Counted from the stretch's first letter, positions 54,204 to 63,617 are shown. The stretch is DNA of 64,000 bases from Geobacillus vulcani PSS1 (GCF_000733845.1 NZ_JPOI01000001.1:2977001-3041000), one strand, 5' to 3'. Numbers and translations are program-made. Notes: generated by a model from the sequence alone, not told the origin.

Positions 54204-54434
54204 CTATTCGTGGTGTTTTCTGAGCTGGCGGATTAATAATGACGAAAAATATTTGCGTGCATCAGCGTTTGTAATATGCAGTGTTTGGATATCTCTTGTT
54301 TCTGACAAAGAGTCTTCTTTCTCAAATTCAACAAACGATCCGCTTAAATTTTCTTTTACGCTTTTCATATAGTATCCTTGTTCAATTAAGTAATCGATCT
54401 GTTCTCGCTCACGTAGAAACTGATGGTAAGTCAT
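54204..54434 (-). CDS. Unrecognised 76-residue protein of the pyrimidine operon
   Basis: A small charged protein from MTYHQFLREREQIDYL to RQLRKHHE with no membrane segment, cysteine pairs or known domain that I recognise. The ATG at 54434 follows GGGGGGTG; the frame extends 22 residues further without need. It is the last gene of the operon, 78 bp after the dihydropyrimidinase gene and before the terminator, so its role is probably linked to pyrimidine or hydantoin catabolism. I assign no function. Confidence 0.65.
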   Translation of the reverse strand: MTYHQFLREREQIDYLIEQGYYMKSVKENLSGSFVEFEKEDSLSETRDIQTLHITNADARKYFSSLLIRQLRKHHE

Positions 54435-54512
54435 CACACACCCCCCAATTCTCGTTGTCACCCGCATCCTTACCGCCAGGTACAGCTTGTTGGTGTTCAA
54501 TGTTTATTTATG

Positions 54513-55928
54513 TTAGGACATTTTCACCACATCTTGGTTGGCCATTAGCGCCCCATATTTCGCGCGTTTAACATATTGGCCGTACCCTGGTTTCCCGACA
54601 AATTGTTTATCACGTACCACAAATTCTCCTCTACATAAAACCGACACCGGTTCCCCTGTTACTTTCATCCCTTCAAACGGATTATAATCCACAGCCATAT
54701 GGTGTGTTTCGGCTGAAATCACCCGTTCAACCGTTGGATCAAAAATGACTAAATCTGCATCCGCACCGACGGCAATGGTTCCTTTCTTCGGGAATAGACC
54801 AAACAATTTGGCGATTCTTGTTGATACAATATCAACAAACTGGTTGAGAGTAATTCTCCCTTTTTTCACTCCTTCACTGAAAAGAATACTCACCCGATCC
54901 TCAATAATAGGACCGCCATTTGGGATTTTGGTAAAATCTCCCCTTCCTAATTCTTTTTGGCCTTTAAAATCAAACGAACATTGGTCAGATCCGAGTGTTT
55001 GCAGTTGGCCGTTTTTCAAGGCATTCCATAGCACTTCTTGATGCCATTTCTCACGAAGCGGCGGTGACCATACATATTTAGCACCTTCAAAATTCGGCTT
55101 TTCTAAATAGGACTGATCGAGCACCAGATACTGCGGACATGTTTCACCCCATACATTCAACCCCTTACTGCGCGCTTCAGCAATTTTCTCTACCGCTTGA
55201 GCACACGATACATGAACAACGTACAATTGCGAACCAGCGAGTTCTGTCAATTGACAGGCGCGCCCCGTCGCTTCTCCTTCCAGTTCTGGGGGTCTCGTTA
55301 ATGCATGATAAATCGGATCAGTATGTCCGTCCTCTAAGGCTTTTTTCGTTAAATAGTCAATCACGTCTCCATTCTCGGCATGCACCATGACAAGCGCTCC
55401 GAGTTCTTTTGCCGCGACTAGCGTCCGATACAAGGTTCCATCATCAGCTTGAAACACATTTTTATACGCCATAAATACTTTAAAGGAGGTAATTCCTTCT
55501 TCTTCGATCACTTTTGGAAGCTCTTCAAGCACATCGTCCGTTATTTCACTGATCATCAAATGGAACCCGTAATCGATCACCGCTTTCCCCGTCGCTTTGT
55601 TATGCCAAGTTTCAATCGCTTTTTTCAGGGGCTCACCTTTATTTGTTAAGCAAAAATCAATAATGGTCGTCGTCCCGCCAAATGCAGCGGCAATCGTCCC
55701 CGACTCAAAGTCGTCTTTTGTCACAGTGCCGCCAAACGGCATATCTAAATGGGTGTGCGGATCAATGCCTCCTGGAAACACATAGCAACCTGTGGCATCA
55801 ATCACTTCCGCTCCGCTCTCATCTAAATTTCTCCCGATTGCTGCAATTTTCCCATCTTGAATGAGGAGATCGGCTTCATATATATCTGTAGCGGTGACAA
55901 TTGTTCCGTTTTTTACCAATTTTGCCAT
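54513..55928 (-). CDS. hydA: Dihydropyrimidinase / D-hydantoinase
   Basis: A 471-residue metal-dependent amidohydrolase. GGIDPHTHLDMPFGG supplies two zinc histidines, SFKVFMAYK the carboxylated bridging lysine, MVHAEN and VVHVSC further histidines, and TLGSDQCSF the catalytic Asp. The sequence reads almost like the thermostable D-hydantoinase of G. stearothermophilus. It opens 5,6-dihydrouracil or dihydrothymine to the ureido acid. The second ATG (55928) matches that start; AAGGAGGG lies 8 bases upstream. It begins 18 bp after preA. Confidence 0.95.
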   Translation of the reverse strand: MAKLVKNGTIVTATDIYEADLLIQDGKIAAIGRNLDESGAEVIDATGCYVFPGGIDPHTHLDMPFGGTVTKDDFESGTIAAAFGGTTTIIDFCLTNKGEPLKKAIETWHNKATGKAVIDYGFHLMISEITDDVLEELPKVIEEEGITSFKVFMAYKNVFQADDGTLYRTLVAAKELGALVMVHAENGDVIDYLTKKALEDGHTDPIYHALTRPPELEGEATGRACQLTELAGSQLYVVHVSCAQAVEKIAEARSKGLNVWGETCPQYLVLDQSYLEKPNFEGAKYVWSPPLREKWHQEVLWNALKNGQLQTLGSDQCSFDFKGQKELGRGDFTKIPNGGPIIEDRVSILFSEGVKKGRITLNQFVDIVSTRIAKLFGLFPKKGTIAVGADADLVIFDPTVERVISAETHHMAVDYNPFEGMKVTGEPVSVLCRGEFVVRDKQFVGKPGYGQYVKRAKYGALMANQDVVKMS

Positions 55929-55946
55929 CATGATACCCTCCTTAAT

Positions 55947-57236
55947 TTATAATGACTTGATATCCACACTGCAACCGCTTAGCCGGCCAAGGGCCGCTTG
56001 CCGTTCATTCCATGTCATCGGGGGATGTTCGCTTGGTACTTCGACCATCTCAATCGCTCCATCAACCGGACAGACGATGGAACATAAATTGCATCCTACA
56101 CAATCTTCTTCGCGCACTTTTAAATATTCTTTTCCGTTTTCGTCTACGAGACGCTCAATGCATTGATGGGAAGCATCTTCACAAGAAATGTAGCACTTAT
56201 TGCACTGAATACAGCGCTCACGATGAATTCGCGCTACAACCTTATAATTGAGGTCCAAATCTCCCCAATCAGAATACTTTGACACTGATTTCCCTACAAT
56301 ATCCATTACGGAAGCAATTCCTTTTTCATCAAGATAGTGATTCAACCCTTCAATCATATCCTCGATAATTCGAAACCCATGGTGCATAACTGCCGTGCAT
56401 ACTTGAACTCCTGTCGCTCCCATTAACATGAACTCAACGGCATCTCTCCAATTGGAGATCCCGCCAATTCCTGAAATCGGAATGCGGATACGCGGGTGTC
56501 GCGCGCATTCGGCCACCATATTTAAAGCAATCGGTTTTACTGCTGGACCGCAGTATCCCCCGTGCGCCCCCTTTCCTGCTACATGTGGAATCGTATTCCA
56601 CGTATCTAAGTCCACCCCCATAAGACTATTGATGGTGTTGATCAAACTGATGGCATCTGCCCCGCCTTGGGCAGCCGCTTCAGCGGTCGCTGTAATATCG
56701 GTGATATTAGGAGTTAATTTGACAATGACAGGGGTGCGTGCCACCTCTTTGACCCAATATGTTTGTCGTTCGACCAATTCTGGCACTTGGCCTGATGCCG
56801 ATCCCATCCCCCGTTCCGCCATTCCATGCGGACAGCCAAAATTGAGTTCCAACCCATCCACGCCCACATCTTCTACTCGCTTCACAATCTCATGCCATTT
56901 TTCGCGTTTGGGCTCGACCATCAAAGAAGCAACGATAGCCCGATCAGGAAAACGTTTTTTCGTCTCATAAATTTCCTTTAAATTTTCCTCAAGAGGACGA
57001 TCCGTGATTAATTCAATATTGTTAAAGCCCATGACTCGTTGTCCATTAAAACTGATTGCTGCAAATCGGGACGATACATTCAAAATAGGTTCCCCCAATG
57101 TTTTCCATACCGCTCCTCCCCAACCCGCCTCAAATGCCCTTTGCACTTGATACCCCGAGTTGGTGGGAGGGGCGGAAGCGAGCCAAAATGGATTGGGGGA
57201 CTTGATTCCCGCTAAGTTTATGCTTAAATCAGCCAT
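55947..57236 (-). CDS. preA: NAD-dependent dihydropyrimidine dehydrogenase subunit PreA
   Basis: A 429-residue enzyme. The first 320 residues form an FMN-binding dihydroorotate-dehydrogenase-like barrel (NPFWLASAPPTNSGYQV, LELNFGCPHGMAERGMG, ISGIGGISNWRDAVEFML). The last 100 carry two ferredoxin motifs, CIQCNKCYISC and CVGCNLCSIVCPVDGAIEM. With PreT it reduces uracil and thymine to dihydropyrimidines using NADH. The ATG at 57236 has GAGGAGGG. It starts 19 bp after preT. Confidence 0.94.
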   Translation of the reverse strand: MADLSINLAGIKSPNPFWLASAPPTNSGYQVQRAFEAGWGGAVWKTLGEPILNVSSRFAAISFNGQRVMGFNNIELITDRPLEENLKEIYETKKRFPDRAIVASLMVEPKREKWHEIVKRVEDVGVDGLELNFGCPHGMAERGMGSASGQVPELVERQTYWVKEVARTPVIVKLTPNITDITATAEAAAQGGADAISLINTINSLMGVDLDTWNTIPHVAGKGAHGGYCGPAVKPIALNMVAECARHPRIRIPISGIGGISNWRDAVEFMLMGATGVQVCTAVMHHGFRIIEDMIEGLNHYLDEKGIASVMDIVGKSVSKYSDWGDLDLNYKVVARIHRERCIQCNKCYISCEDASHQCIERLVDENGKEYLKVREEDCVGCNLCSIVCPVDGAIEMVEVPSEHPPMTWNERQAALGRLSGCSVDIKSL

Positions 57237-57255
57237 TGCGGTTCCCTCCTCTCAT

Positions 57256-58605
57256 TTAGGCCGTTTCGCTTACTGCCTTTGTCAAATATCGATGAATCCC
57301 ATAGGCTGCTTCCTTCCCCTGCTGCGCTGCCACCACCACCATCGCTTCGCCTTTTCCTCTTTCAAAAATCACATCCCCACAAGCAAACACCTTCGGATTG
57401 GACGTTTGATAAGTTTCAGGATTCACCTTGACTACGCCATGATCATGCTCTAATCCAAAAGCTTCAATCAATTCGATATGACGCTCTTGCCCAATCGCTT
57501 TAATGACAACATCAACAGGCATAATAAATTCCGATCCCCTAACTGGAAGAGGGCGGCGACGACCATCAACGTCTGGTTCTCCCAATTCCATCCGAACGCA
57601 TTCAACATGAGTAACCTGGCCCTTACTGTCGCCAATAATCCGTTTCGGTGCTGTTAGCCAACGAAATTCAACACCATCCTGTTTGGCAAACTCATACTCA
57701 AATTCATAAGCTGTCATTTCTTCTTTCGTCCGGCGATATAAAATTTTTACATTTTCCGCTCCTAGACGCACTGAACAGGTAGCTGCATCAATCGCGGTAT
57801 TTCCCGCACCTATCACAACTACCCTTTTCCCCACCAGTCGATCAGTCAACGGTTTTGTTTTCGTCTCTTTAATTAACTCAATGGCATCATATACTCCGTC
57901 CAAATCTTCTCCCGGGATTCCTAACTTTGGCACTTTCCCCATGCCAGCAGCTAAAACAACAGCATCATAACATTCTAGGAGCTCGTTCACTTCAATATCC
58001 TTACCAACTCTTGTATTTGTGCGAATTTGCACACCTAAGCTTTTGATTTGACTGACTTCCCACAACGAGATATCTTGAGGGAGGCGGAAAGAAACAATTC
58101 CATACGTGTTTAGCCCGCCTGCTTGGTTCTCCGCTTCAAAAATGGTCACTTCATATCCAAGACGAGCTAGTTCTCTGGCCGATGATAATCCAGCAGGACC
58201 GCCACCAACAACCGCCACTGTTTTTCCATTTTTTCTTCCCGCTTGGAATAACACTTCTTTATTTCGGATCGCCCAATCGGTTGCATATCGCTGCAATTTT
58301 CCAATCATAATGGGTTTTGTAGAATGATTTAAAACACAAGCCCCTTCACATAATTCCTCTGTCGGACACACTCTTGCACAACTGGCGCCAACCGGGTTTG
58401 ACAACATAATGGTTTTCGCTGACCCTTTTACATTCCCAGAAGCAATTTTTTTGATAAAAGCAGGGATATCAATCCCTGTCGGACAGGCTCGAATACAGGG
58501 AGCGTCATAACAGTACAAACATCGATTCGCTTCTTCCATTGCTTCTCGATCTGTCAAACCGGGCTCTACTTCTTCAAAGTTCTTTTCCAAACGTGATTGC
58601 TCCAT
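57256..58605 (-). CDS. preT: Dihydropyrimidine dehydrogenase flavoprotein subunit PreT
   Basis: A 449-residue flavoprotein. Its N-terminus carries two cysteine groups for [4Fe-4S] clusters (CLYCYDAPCIRACPTGIDIP and CARVCPTEELCEGAC). The FAD loop is VGGGPAGLSSARELARLGY, and the NAD(P)H loop is VIGAGNTAIDAATCSVRLG. It passes electrons from NADH to PreA. The start at 58605 has GGAGGGGG six bases upstream; an ATG at 58611 touches that site. It lies 74 bp after the ureidopropionase gene. Confidence 0.93.
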   Translation of the reverse strand: MEQSRLEKNFEEVEPGLTDREAMEEANRCLYCYDAPCIRACPTGIDIPAFIKKIASGNVKGSAKTIMLSNPVGASCARVCPTEELCEGACVLNHSTKPIMIGKLQRYATDWAIRNKEVLFQAGRKNGKTVAVVGGGPAGLSSARELARLGYEVTIFEAENQAGGLNTYGIVSFRLPQDISLWEVSQIKSLGVQIRTNTRVGKDIEVNELLECYDAVVLAAGMGKVPKLGIPGEDLDGVYDAIELIKETKTKPLTDRLVGKRVVVIGAGNTAIDAATCSVRLGAENVKILYRRTKEEMTAYEFEYEFAKQDGVEFRWLTAPKRIIGDSKGQVTHVECVRMELGEPDVDGRRRPLPVRGSEFIMPVDVVIKAIGQERHIELIEAFGLEHDHGVVKVNPETYQTSNPKVFACGDVIFERGKGEAMVVVAAQQGKEAAYGIHRYLTKAVSETA

Positions 58606-58679
58606 CTCCATCCCCCTCCACGCGTCATTTTCAAAGAAAGGGAATAGAGTCATTCCCTCCTCCCCTTTCTCATTGCTTT

Positions 58680-59570
58680 CTATGGAATTAAAGCCGTCAT
58701 TTCACTATAGGTTTCCGGACGACGATCACGGTAAAATTGCCAAGTATCGCGCACTTCCCGAATCATCTTCTTATCCATGACGCCAATCACCACTTCATCT
58801 TGATCACGGCTGCCCATGGCCACAAAGTTTCCTCTAGGATCAACCAAGTAAGACTGCCCGTAAAACTCTCCCATGTTCCACGGTGCTTCATATCCAACCC
58901 GATTGATGGCAGCCACGTAATAGCCATTGGCCACGGCATGAGCCGGTTGTTCCAGTTTCCATAAATATTCGGAGAGACCTGCTACCGTAGCGGATGGATT
59001 GAACACAATTTCAGCGCCTTTTAGTCCTAAAATCCGCGCTCCCTCGGGAAAATGACGGTCATAACAAATATAAACGCCGATCTTGGCAAATGCGGTATCA
59101 AATACCGGATAGCCTAAATTCCCAGGCTTAAAATAAAATTTCTCCCAAAATCCACAGCCCTCGTTTCCTACCCCGACATGCGGAATATGCTGTTTGCGAT
59201 ACTTTCCTAAGTAGGTTCCATCGGCATCAATGACAGCTGCCGTATTATAGTAAGTAGCAATTCCTTCCCTTTCATAAATCGGTAAAACGATCACCACTCC
59301 CAGCTGTTTTGCTATTTCCTGAAACATTTTGGTCGTCGGACCATTTGGAATTTCTTCCGCCGCCTCATACCATTTTGTATTTTGCTCGGCGCAGAAATAC
59401 GGGCCATAGAAAATCTCTTGCAAACAGATGATTTGTGCTCCCCGATCTTTTGCCTCCTTGACAAGCTTGACATGCTTTTCAATCGCCTTTTCCTTGTGAA
59501 CCTCGACCGGCTCGTCCCCATGCACATTATGAGAAGCTTGGATCAAACCAATGGTCACTTGGTCAGCCAT
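58680..59570 (-). CDS. Beta-ureidopropionase (nitrilase superfamily)
   Basis: A 296-residue carbon-nitrogen hydrolase with the Glu-Lys-Cys triad: CLQEIFYGPYF (Glu), KYRKQHIPH (Lys) and GVYICYDRHFPEGAR (Cys). It splits N-carbamoyl-beta-alanine (or the carbamoyl amino acid made from hydantoins) into the amino acid, CO2 and ammonia, the third step after the dihydropyrimidinase. It is the first gene of the minus-strand operon, divergent from the permease. The ATG at 59570 has AAGGAGTGA. Confidence 0.9.
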   Translation of the reverse strand: MADQVTIGLIQASHNVHGDEPVEVHKEKAIEKHVKLVKEAKDRGAQIICLQEIFYGPYFCAEQNTKWYEAAEEIPNGPTTKMFQEIAKQLGVVIVLPIYEREGIATYYNTAAVIDADGTYLGKYRKQHIPHVGVGNEGCGFWEKFYFKPGNLGYPVFDTAFAKIGVYICYDRHFPEGARILGLKGAEIVFNPSATVAGLSEYLWKLEQPAHAVANGYYVAAINRVGYEAPWNMGEFYGQSYLVDPRGNFVAMGSRDQDEVVIGVMDKKMIREVRDTWQFYRDRRPETYSEMTALIP

Positions 59571-59914
59571 GCTCCAATCACTCCTTCTTCATTTTATCTG
59601 GTTTCAAAATTAGGCTGAACTTTAAGAATATTCTACATAGTAAATCACCAACTTTTCATTATACACTTTGTTAAATAATAGAAAACATTGATTGTTCACT
59701 ATGTAAATTTCAGCGAAATAAATATACAGCTAGACGAAGCTGTCCCTTAGGGTTGAGAACATCAAAATGTGAGGAATATTTACACATTTTACATAATGAA
59801 TAGATTTCTCTTTTTCTTATTTGACAAATCGTATAATGAAAAATTTACATATTATAGATAGAATTTTCTTAAATTTCTCTTTTATACACTCGATTTTTAA
59901 AAAGGGGGATATGA
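59571..59914. promoter_or_regulatory. Divergent control region of the pyrimidine locus
   Basis: 344 bp, AT-rich, no gene. A roughly 15-bp word around TTTACATA-TGAA occurs four times: TCTACATAGTAAATC (59632-59646), inverted TTCACTATGTAAATT (59695-59709), TTTTACATAATGAATAG (59787-59803) and AAATTTACATATTATAG (59841-59857). TTGACA at 59821-59826 and TATAAT at 59832-59837 mark promoter elements of the permease gene but are not correctly spaced to each other. Confidence 0.5.
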
Positions 59915-61423
59915 ATGAAAACACAAATTGAACACAATGGGATTGTGGTCTTGACGGAGGAAGCCGCACAAGAAGTCAGTGGAAGTCCTTTATGGAATGA
60001 TGACTTGCGTCCAACAACAAGGCAAGAACACTCATGGAGAGGAATCAATTTTGCTACATTGTGGATTGGAATGTGTTTATGCATTCCTTCATACACCATG
60101 GCCAGCGGCATGATTGCTTTGGGAATGAACTGGTGGCAAGCTGTTGGTACCATTTTTCTGGGGAACGTGATCGTCCTTATTCCGATTTTATTAAACTCCC
60201 ATGCAGGAACAAAATTCGGGATTCCTTATCCTGTGTTTGCCCGGCTTTGGTTTGGAGATAAAGGCGCCCATATTCCCACTTTAGCCCGGGCCCTTGTAGC
60301 AGCCGGATGGTTTGGAATCAATACGTGGATCGGAACAGAAGCCATTGACACATTACTTATGGCATCATTCTCTTCGTGGGGGAATTTACCGGGACATACA
60401 GCCATTGTATTTGCATTATTTTGGATCTTAAATATCAGTATTGCTTATAGGGGCCCAGAGGGCATCAAAAAGCTAAGCGCAGTGGCTGCACCTGTTGTCG
60501 GGATTTCTTCCATCATTTTGCTCATTTGGGCATTTACAAACGCCGGAGGATGGGGACCGATTTTAGAGACTCCTTCTAAGTTCGAAACAACTGGTGAATT
60601 TTTGAAAGTCTTTTTCCCTTCTTTAACTGGCGTCATCGGCTTTTGGGCCACATTGGCATTAAACATCCCTGATTTTTGCCGATACGCACAGAGTCAGAAA
60701 TCACAAATGGTGGCTCAAAGTTTATCCTTACCTATTACAATGACTGTTTTTTCATTTATTGGAATTGCCGTAACCTCTGCAACCATTGTGATTTTTGGTC
60801 AAGCCATTTGGGATCCCGTGCAGCTGTTAGCTAAATTTCCCCCATTTGTCATTCTATTAGGGACTATTATTATTGTCATCTCTTCTGTAACTATTAATGT
60901 GGGTGCCAACGTGGTTGCCCCTGCCCGAGCGATCGAAAATTTATATCCGAAGCGAATTACATTTGGAATTGGCGCGATTATCACAGGACTATTCGCTATT
61001 TTATTGCAGCCGTGGTATATTATGTCCAACTTTGGAAATTATATATTCGGCTGGCTTGGCACATACGCCGCTTTGCTTGGACCCATTGACGGCATTGCTA
61101 TTGCCGACTATTGGCTCGTTCGCCGAAGACAGTTGCACTTAAAAGAACTGTACAAACCGAATGGCCGTTACAATTATGCAAATGGGTTTAACAAAAACGG
61201 AGTGTACGCACTGATTGTGGGAGTCGTTATTCCTGTACTTGGTTTATTCATACCACCACTTCGTTTTCTTTGGGACAACGCGTGGACATTTGGATTGTTC
61301 ATTGCAATCGGTGTCTACACCTACTTAATGAAAAACGACCAAAGCATATTAAAAGAAGGCGAGTATGAACAAATCACCCTTTTCGATTCAAAACATAACA
61401 GTCCGACAGAAATCGCAAAATAA
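59915..61423 (+). CDS. NCS1-family nucleobase/hydantoin permease
   Basis: A 502-residue membrane protein with about twelve helices of the nucleobase-cation symporter-1 family (Mhp1, PucI, FurD type): LWNDDLRPTTRQEHSWRGINFATLWIGM at the start, GIPYPVFARLWFG, AAGWFGINTWIG with the substrate-stacking Trp, and LNIPDFCRYAQSQK. It probably imports uracil, thymine, dihydropyrimidine or hydantoin for the divergent operon; allantoin is less likely because no allantoinase is present. The ATG at 59915 has AAAGGGGG. Confidence 0.9.
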   Translation: MKTQIEHNGIVVLTEEAAQEVSGSPLWNDDLRPTTRQEHSWRGINFATLWIGMCLCIPSYTMASGMIALGMNWWQAVGTIFLGNVIVLIPILLNSHAGTKFGIPYPVFARLWFGDKGAHIPTLARALVAAGWFGINTWIGTEAIDTLLMASFSSWGNLPGHTAIVFALFWILNISIAYRGPEGIKKLSAVAAPVVGISSIILLIWAFTNAGGWGPILETPSKFETTGEFLKVFFPSLTGVIGFWATLALNIPDFCRYAQSQKSQMVAQSLSLPITMTVFSFIGIAVTSATIVIFGQAIWDPVQLLAKFPPFVILLGTIIIVISSVTINVGANVVAPARAIENLYPKRITFGIGAIITGLFAILLQPWYIMSNFGNYIFGWLGTYAALLGPIDGIAIADYWLVRRRQLHLKELYKPNGRYNYANGFNKNGVYALIVGVVIPVLGLFIPPLRFLWDNAWTFGLFIAIGVYTYLMKNDQSILKEGEYEQITLFDSKHNSPTEIAK

Positions 61424-61493
61424 TGCATCATTTACACCTAAACAGCCTATCGATGACAGAAGGCAAGCAGTGTCACTGGTTAAACGTTGACAT

Positions 61494-61520
61494 CGCCCTC
61501 CCACGAGGGCGCTTTCTTTT
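61494..61520 (+). terminator. Terminator after the NCS1 permease gene
   Basis: CGCCCTC, loop CCAC, GAGGGCG followed by CTTTCTTTT. Confidence 0.8.
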
Positions 61521-61687
61521 GCAGGAAGCTGCTATTTTCCCTTATCAATCCTGCAACCCAACCTTATCTACGCTTGGCATACAAACATGACAACTTTTCG
61601 AACTTTCCACAGCATCTATTATATCGACAGCGACTACGTTATATACTGACATTGAGAATGATTTCACAAGTTAGGAGGACTTAAATC

Positions 61688-61999
61688 ATGATTGTCCACG
61701 AACTGACAGACATCGAACATTTATTCACTGAACAATTGCAAGAAGGCTACTACGTGATTCATGAAACATACCAAAACGTACTCGTTGAACCGGAAGACGG
61801 CGACACCGTCCGGCAAGTGGACGCCGGCACGGAAGAAGTCGTCACCATCGTATTTGATCCCGGCGACGAATACTCCCTCATTCTCCTTGACACCTATACT
61901 TTCGCCGACGGCATCCCGTCTTTAGCGGAGCTCAAAGAAACGATTGCCGCAGAATACGATGTCTTTATCAATGACCGTTGGGCTGCGGCGTCGTTGTAA
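61688..61999 (+). CDS. Unrecognised 103-residue acidic protein
   Basis: A small soluble, strongly acidic protein from MIVHELTDIEHLF to WAAASL, with no signal peptide, membrane segment or familiar motif. The ATG follows a good TTAGGAGGA site (61672-61680). It has its own terminator, located inside the end of the convergent methyltransferase gene. I do not recognise a family. Confidence 0.65.
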   Translation: MIVHELTDIEHLFTEQLQEGYYVIHETYQNVLVEPEDGDTVRQVDAGTEEVVTIVFDPGDEYSLILLDTYTFADGIPSLAELKETIAAEYDVFINDRWAAASL

Positions 62000-62055
62000 A
62001 AAACGCCCGAAACGATGGACAGCGGAGACAGCGCCTTTCATTCACCTAGTCAAGG

Positions 62056-62096
62056 AACCAGCCCGTTCGCCTAGCGATCGGGCTGGTTTGATTTCC
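62056..62096 (+). terminator. Terminator overlapping the convergent methyltransferase stop
   Basis: AACCAGCCCG (62056-62065) pairs with CGGGCTGGTT (62079-62088), followed by TGATTT. It serves the 61688-61999 gene while its right arm codes for the last residues of the methyltransferase. Confidence 0.7.
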
Positions 62097-63507
62097 GTTC
62101 AATCCGAAACACTTGAAAACCGATATCAAGCTCCGTCTTCCCCGTTTCATAAACGATTTTCTCCCCCGCGCGGCGAATGCGCTCACGACCGATGTCGCAA
62201 ATCGTCCGAAACCCAGCCCGATATGCCGCTGACGTTTCCGCCAGCCGTTCAGGAAGCTGCACCATAATGAACGACCGCCGGCCGCCGTCTTCGGCGTTTT
62301 GCTGCATCACCGCATGGGCCGTTGTCGCCGAGCCGGAAAAAAAGTCGAGGATGACGTCATCGTTCTTCGTCGTCAATGCGATCATACGCTGAATCAGCTT
62401 GACGGGCTTCGGGTAATCCATCACCGCCACCCCGTCAAACAGCTCCTTCAGCTCCTTTTTCGCCTCCTGCGAGTGGGACACCTCGTCATGCGTCCAGATC
62501 GTGAGCGGCGTCATCGTCGGTTTCACCTCGCGCAAAAATCGCTTTAAGCGCGGCACCCCGTTGCCGTCTTTACCAAACCAAATGCGGTTGTCCGCCGCCA
62601 ACTCGGCAAAGCGCTCTTTCGTCACCCGCCAACAATACCCATGGGGCGGCGAAACAATCCGGCCGCTTGGGGTCACGATGTCATAAATTTTTTCCGGAAT
62701 CGGCGGGCCGACCGACAAATCACCGGACGTCCACGGACCGCGCGGGTCATTGTCTGGGTTGGCATACCGCCCGTCCGCTTCCGGATGGCGCGGCAATCCG
62801 TACCAAGCCAGGCGATCGATGTTTTTCGCGTAACATAAAATAAAATCATGGTTGCGCGAGGCAAACTTGTTCATATTCACCGGCGAAAACGCCCGCTGCC
62901 AAATGAACGTCGCAACGAAATTCCGCTCACCGAAAATTTCATCGCACACCTTTTTCAAATTCGCCTGCTCCGTATCATCAATAGAGATAAAGATCGCCCC
63001 TGTTTCGGCCAACAACGCCTTCGCCGCCCAAAGACGAGGATACATCATGTTGAGCCAGCCGGCATGGGCACGCGCCTCTTCCCGCCCTAAACCTGAAGCG
63101 GCACGTTTTCGCTTGCGCCAATTGTCTTTGTACGTCAACGCTTTTCCTGTATTGTAAGGCGGATCAATGTAAATCATTTGCACTTTTCCTTCATGCGAGG
63201 AGCGCAAAAGCTTTAACGCTTCCAAATTATCCCCTTCAATGTACCAATTGCTTGTCGTCTCCCACCTCTTGCTTTTCTCCCGGTCCGGCTGCAGCACTCC
63301 CGCAGCGGGCGCCTCCGCCAACCGCTTCGCCTCCGCTTTTCCCGGCCATGTAAACCCGTACACTTCGTCCTCCGCCTGGCAGCCAAGCGCCTTTTTCAGC
63401 CGCTCCCAGTCGATCGCTTCGCCCGCCACCGCCTCCGGAAAAAGCTCCTTAACCAGCTCAAGCCGCGCCCTCGCTGCTCCTTTTGCTTTCCTGCTGCCGT
63501 TTGCCAT
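62071..63507 (-). CDS. Orphan type III-like adenine-specific DNA methyltransferase (Mod-like)
   Basis: A 478-residue beta-class N6-adenine DNA methyltransferase. Catalytic DPPYNTGK is near residue 114, and the SAM-binding LDFFSGSATTAHAV near residue 389 follows a long target-recognition region. This order and YIEGDNLEALKLL upstream are typical of type III Mod subunits and related solitary enzymes, although it is shorter than most Mods (600 or more). No Res helicase gene lies within the window on either side, so it may be orphan or part of a system beyond the right edge. The start at 63507 has a GAGGGGG site. Confidence 0.85.
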   Translation of the reverse strand: MANGSRKAKGAARARLELVKELFPEAVAGEAIDWERLKKALGCQAEDEVYGFTWPGKAEAKRLAEAPAAGVLQPDREKSKRWETTSNWYIEGDNLEALKLLRSSHEGKVQMIYIDPPYNTGKALTYKDNWRKRKRAASGLGREEARAHAGWLNMMYPRLWAAKALLAETGAIFISIDDTEQANLKKVCDEIFGERNFVATFIWQRAFSPVNMNKFASRNHDFILCYAKNIDRLAWYGLPRHPEADGRYANPDNDPRGPWTSGDLSVGPPIPEKIYDIVTPSGRIVSPPHGYCWRVTKERFAELAADNRIWFGKDGNGVPRLKRFLREVKPTMTPLTIWTHDEVSHSQEAKKELKELFDGVAVMDYPKPVKLIQRMIALTTKNDDVILDFFSGSATTAHAVMQQNAEDGGRRSFIMVQLPERLAETSAAYRAGFRTICDIGRERIRRAGEKIVYETGKTELDIGFQVFRIERKSNQPDR

Positions 63508-63617
63508 AGCACGCCCCCTCCCCCACGCCGCCTTGCCTGCGGCGTTTCTTATCCGCGAAAAAGAGATCGTACTTCCAATATTTCGCCATGGCAAACGGTT
63601 TTCCTGCCTCCATTTCT

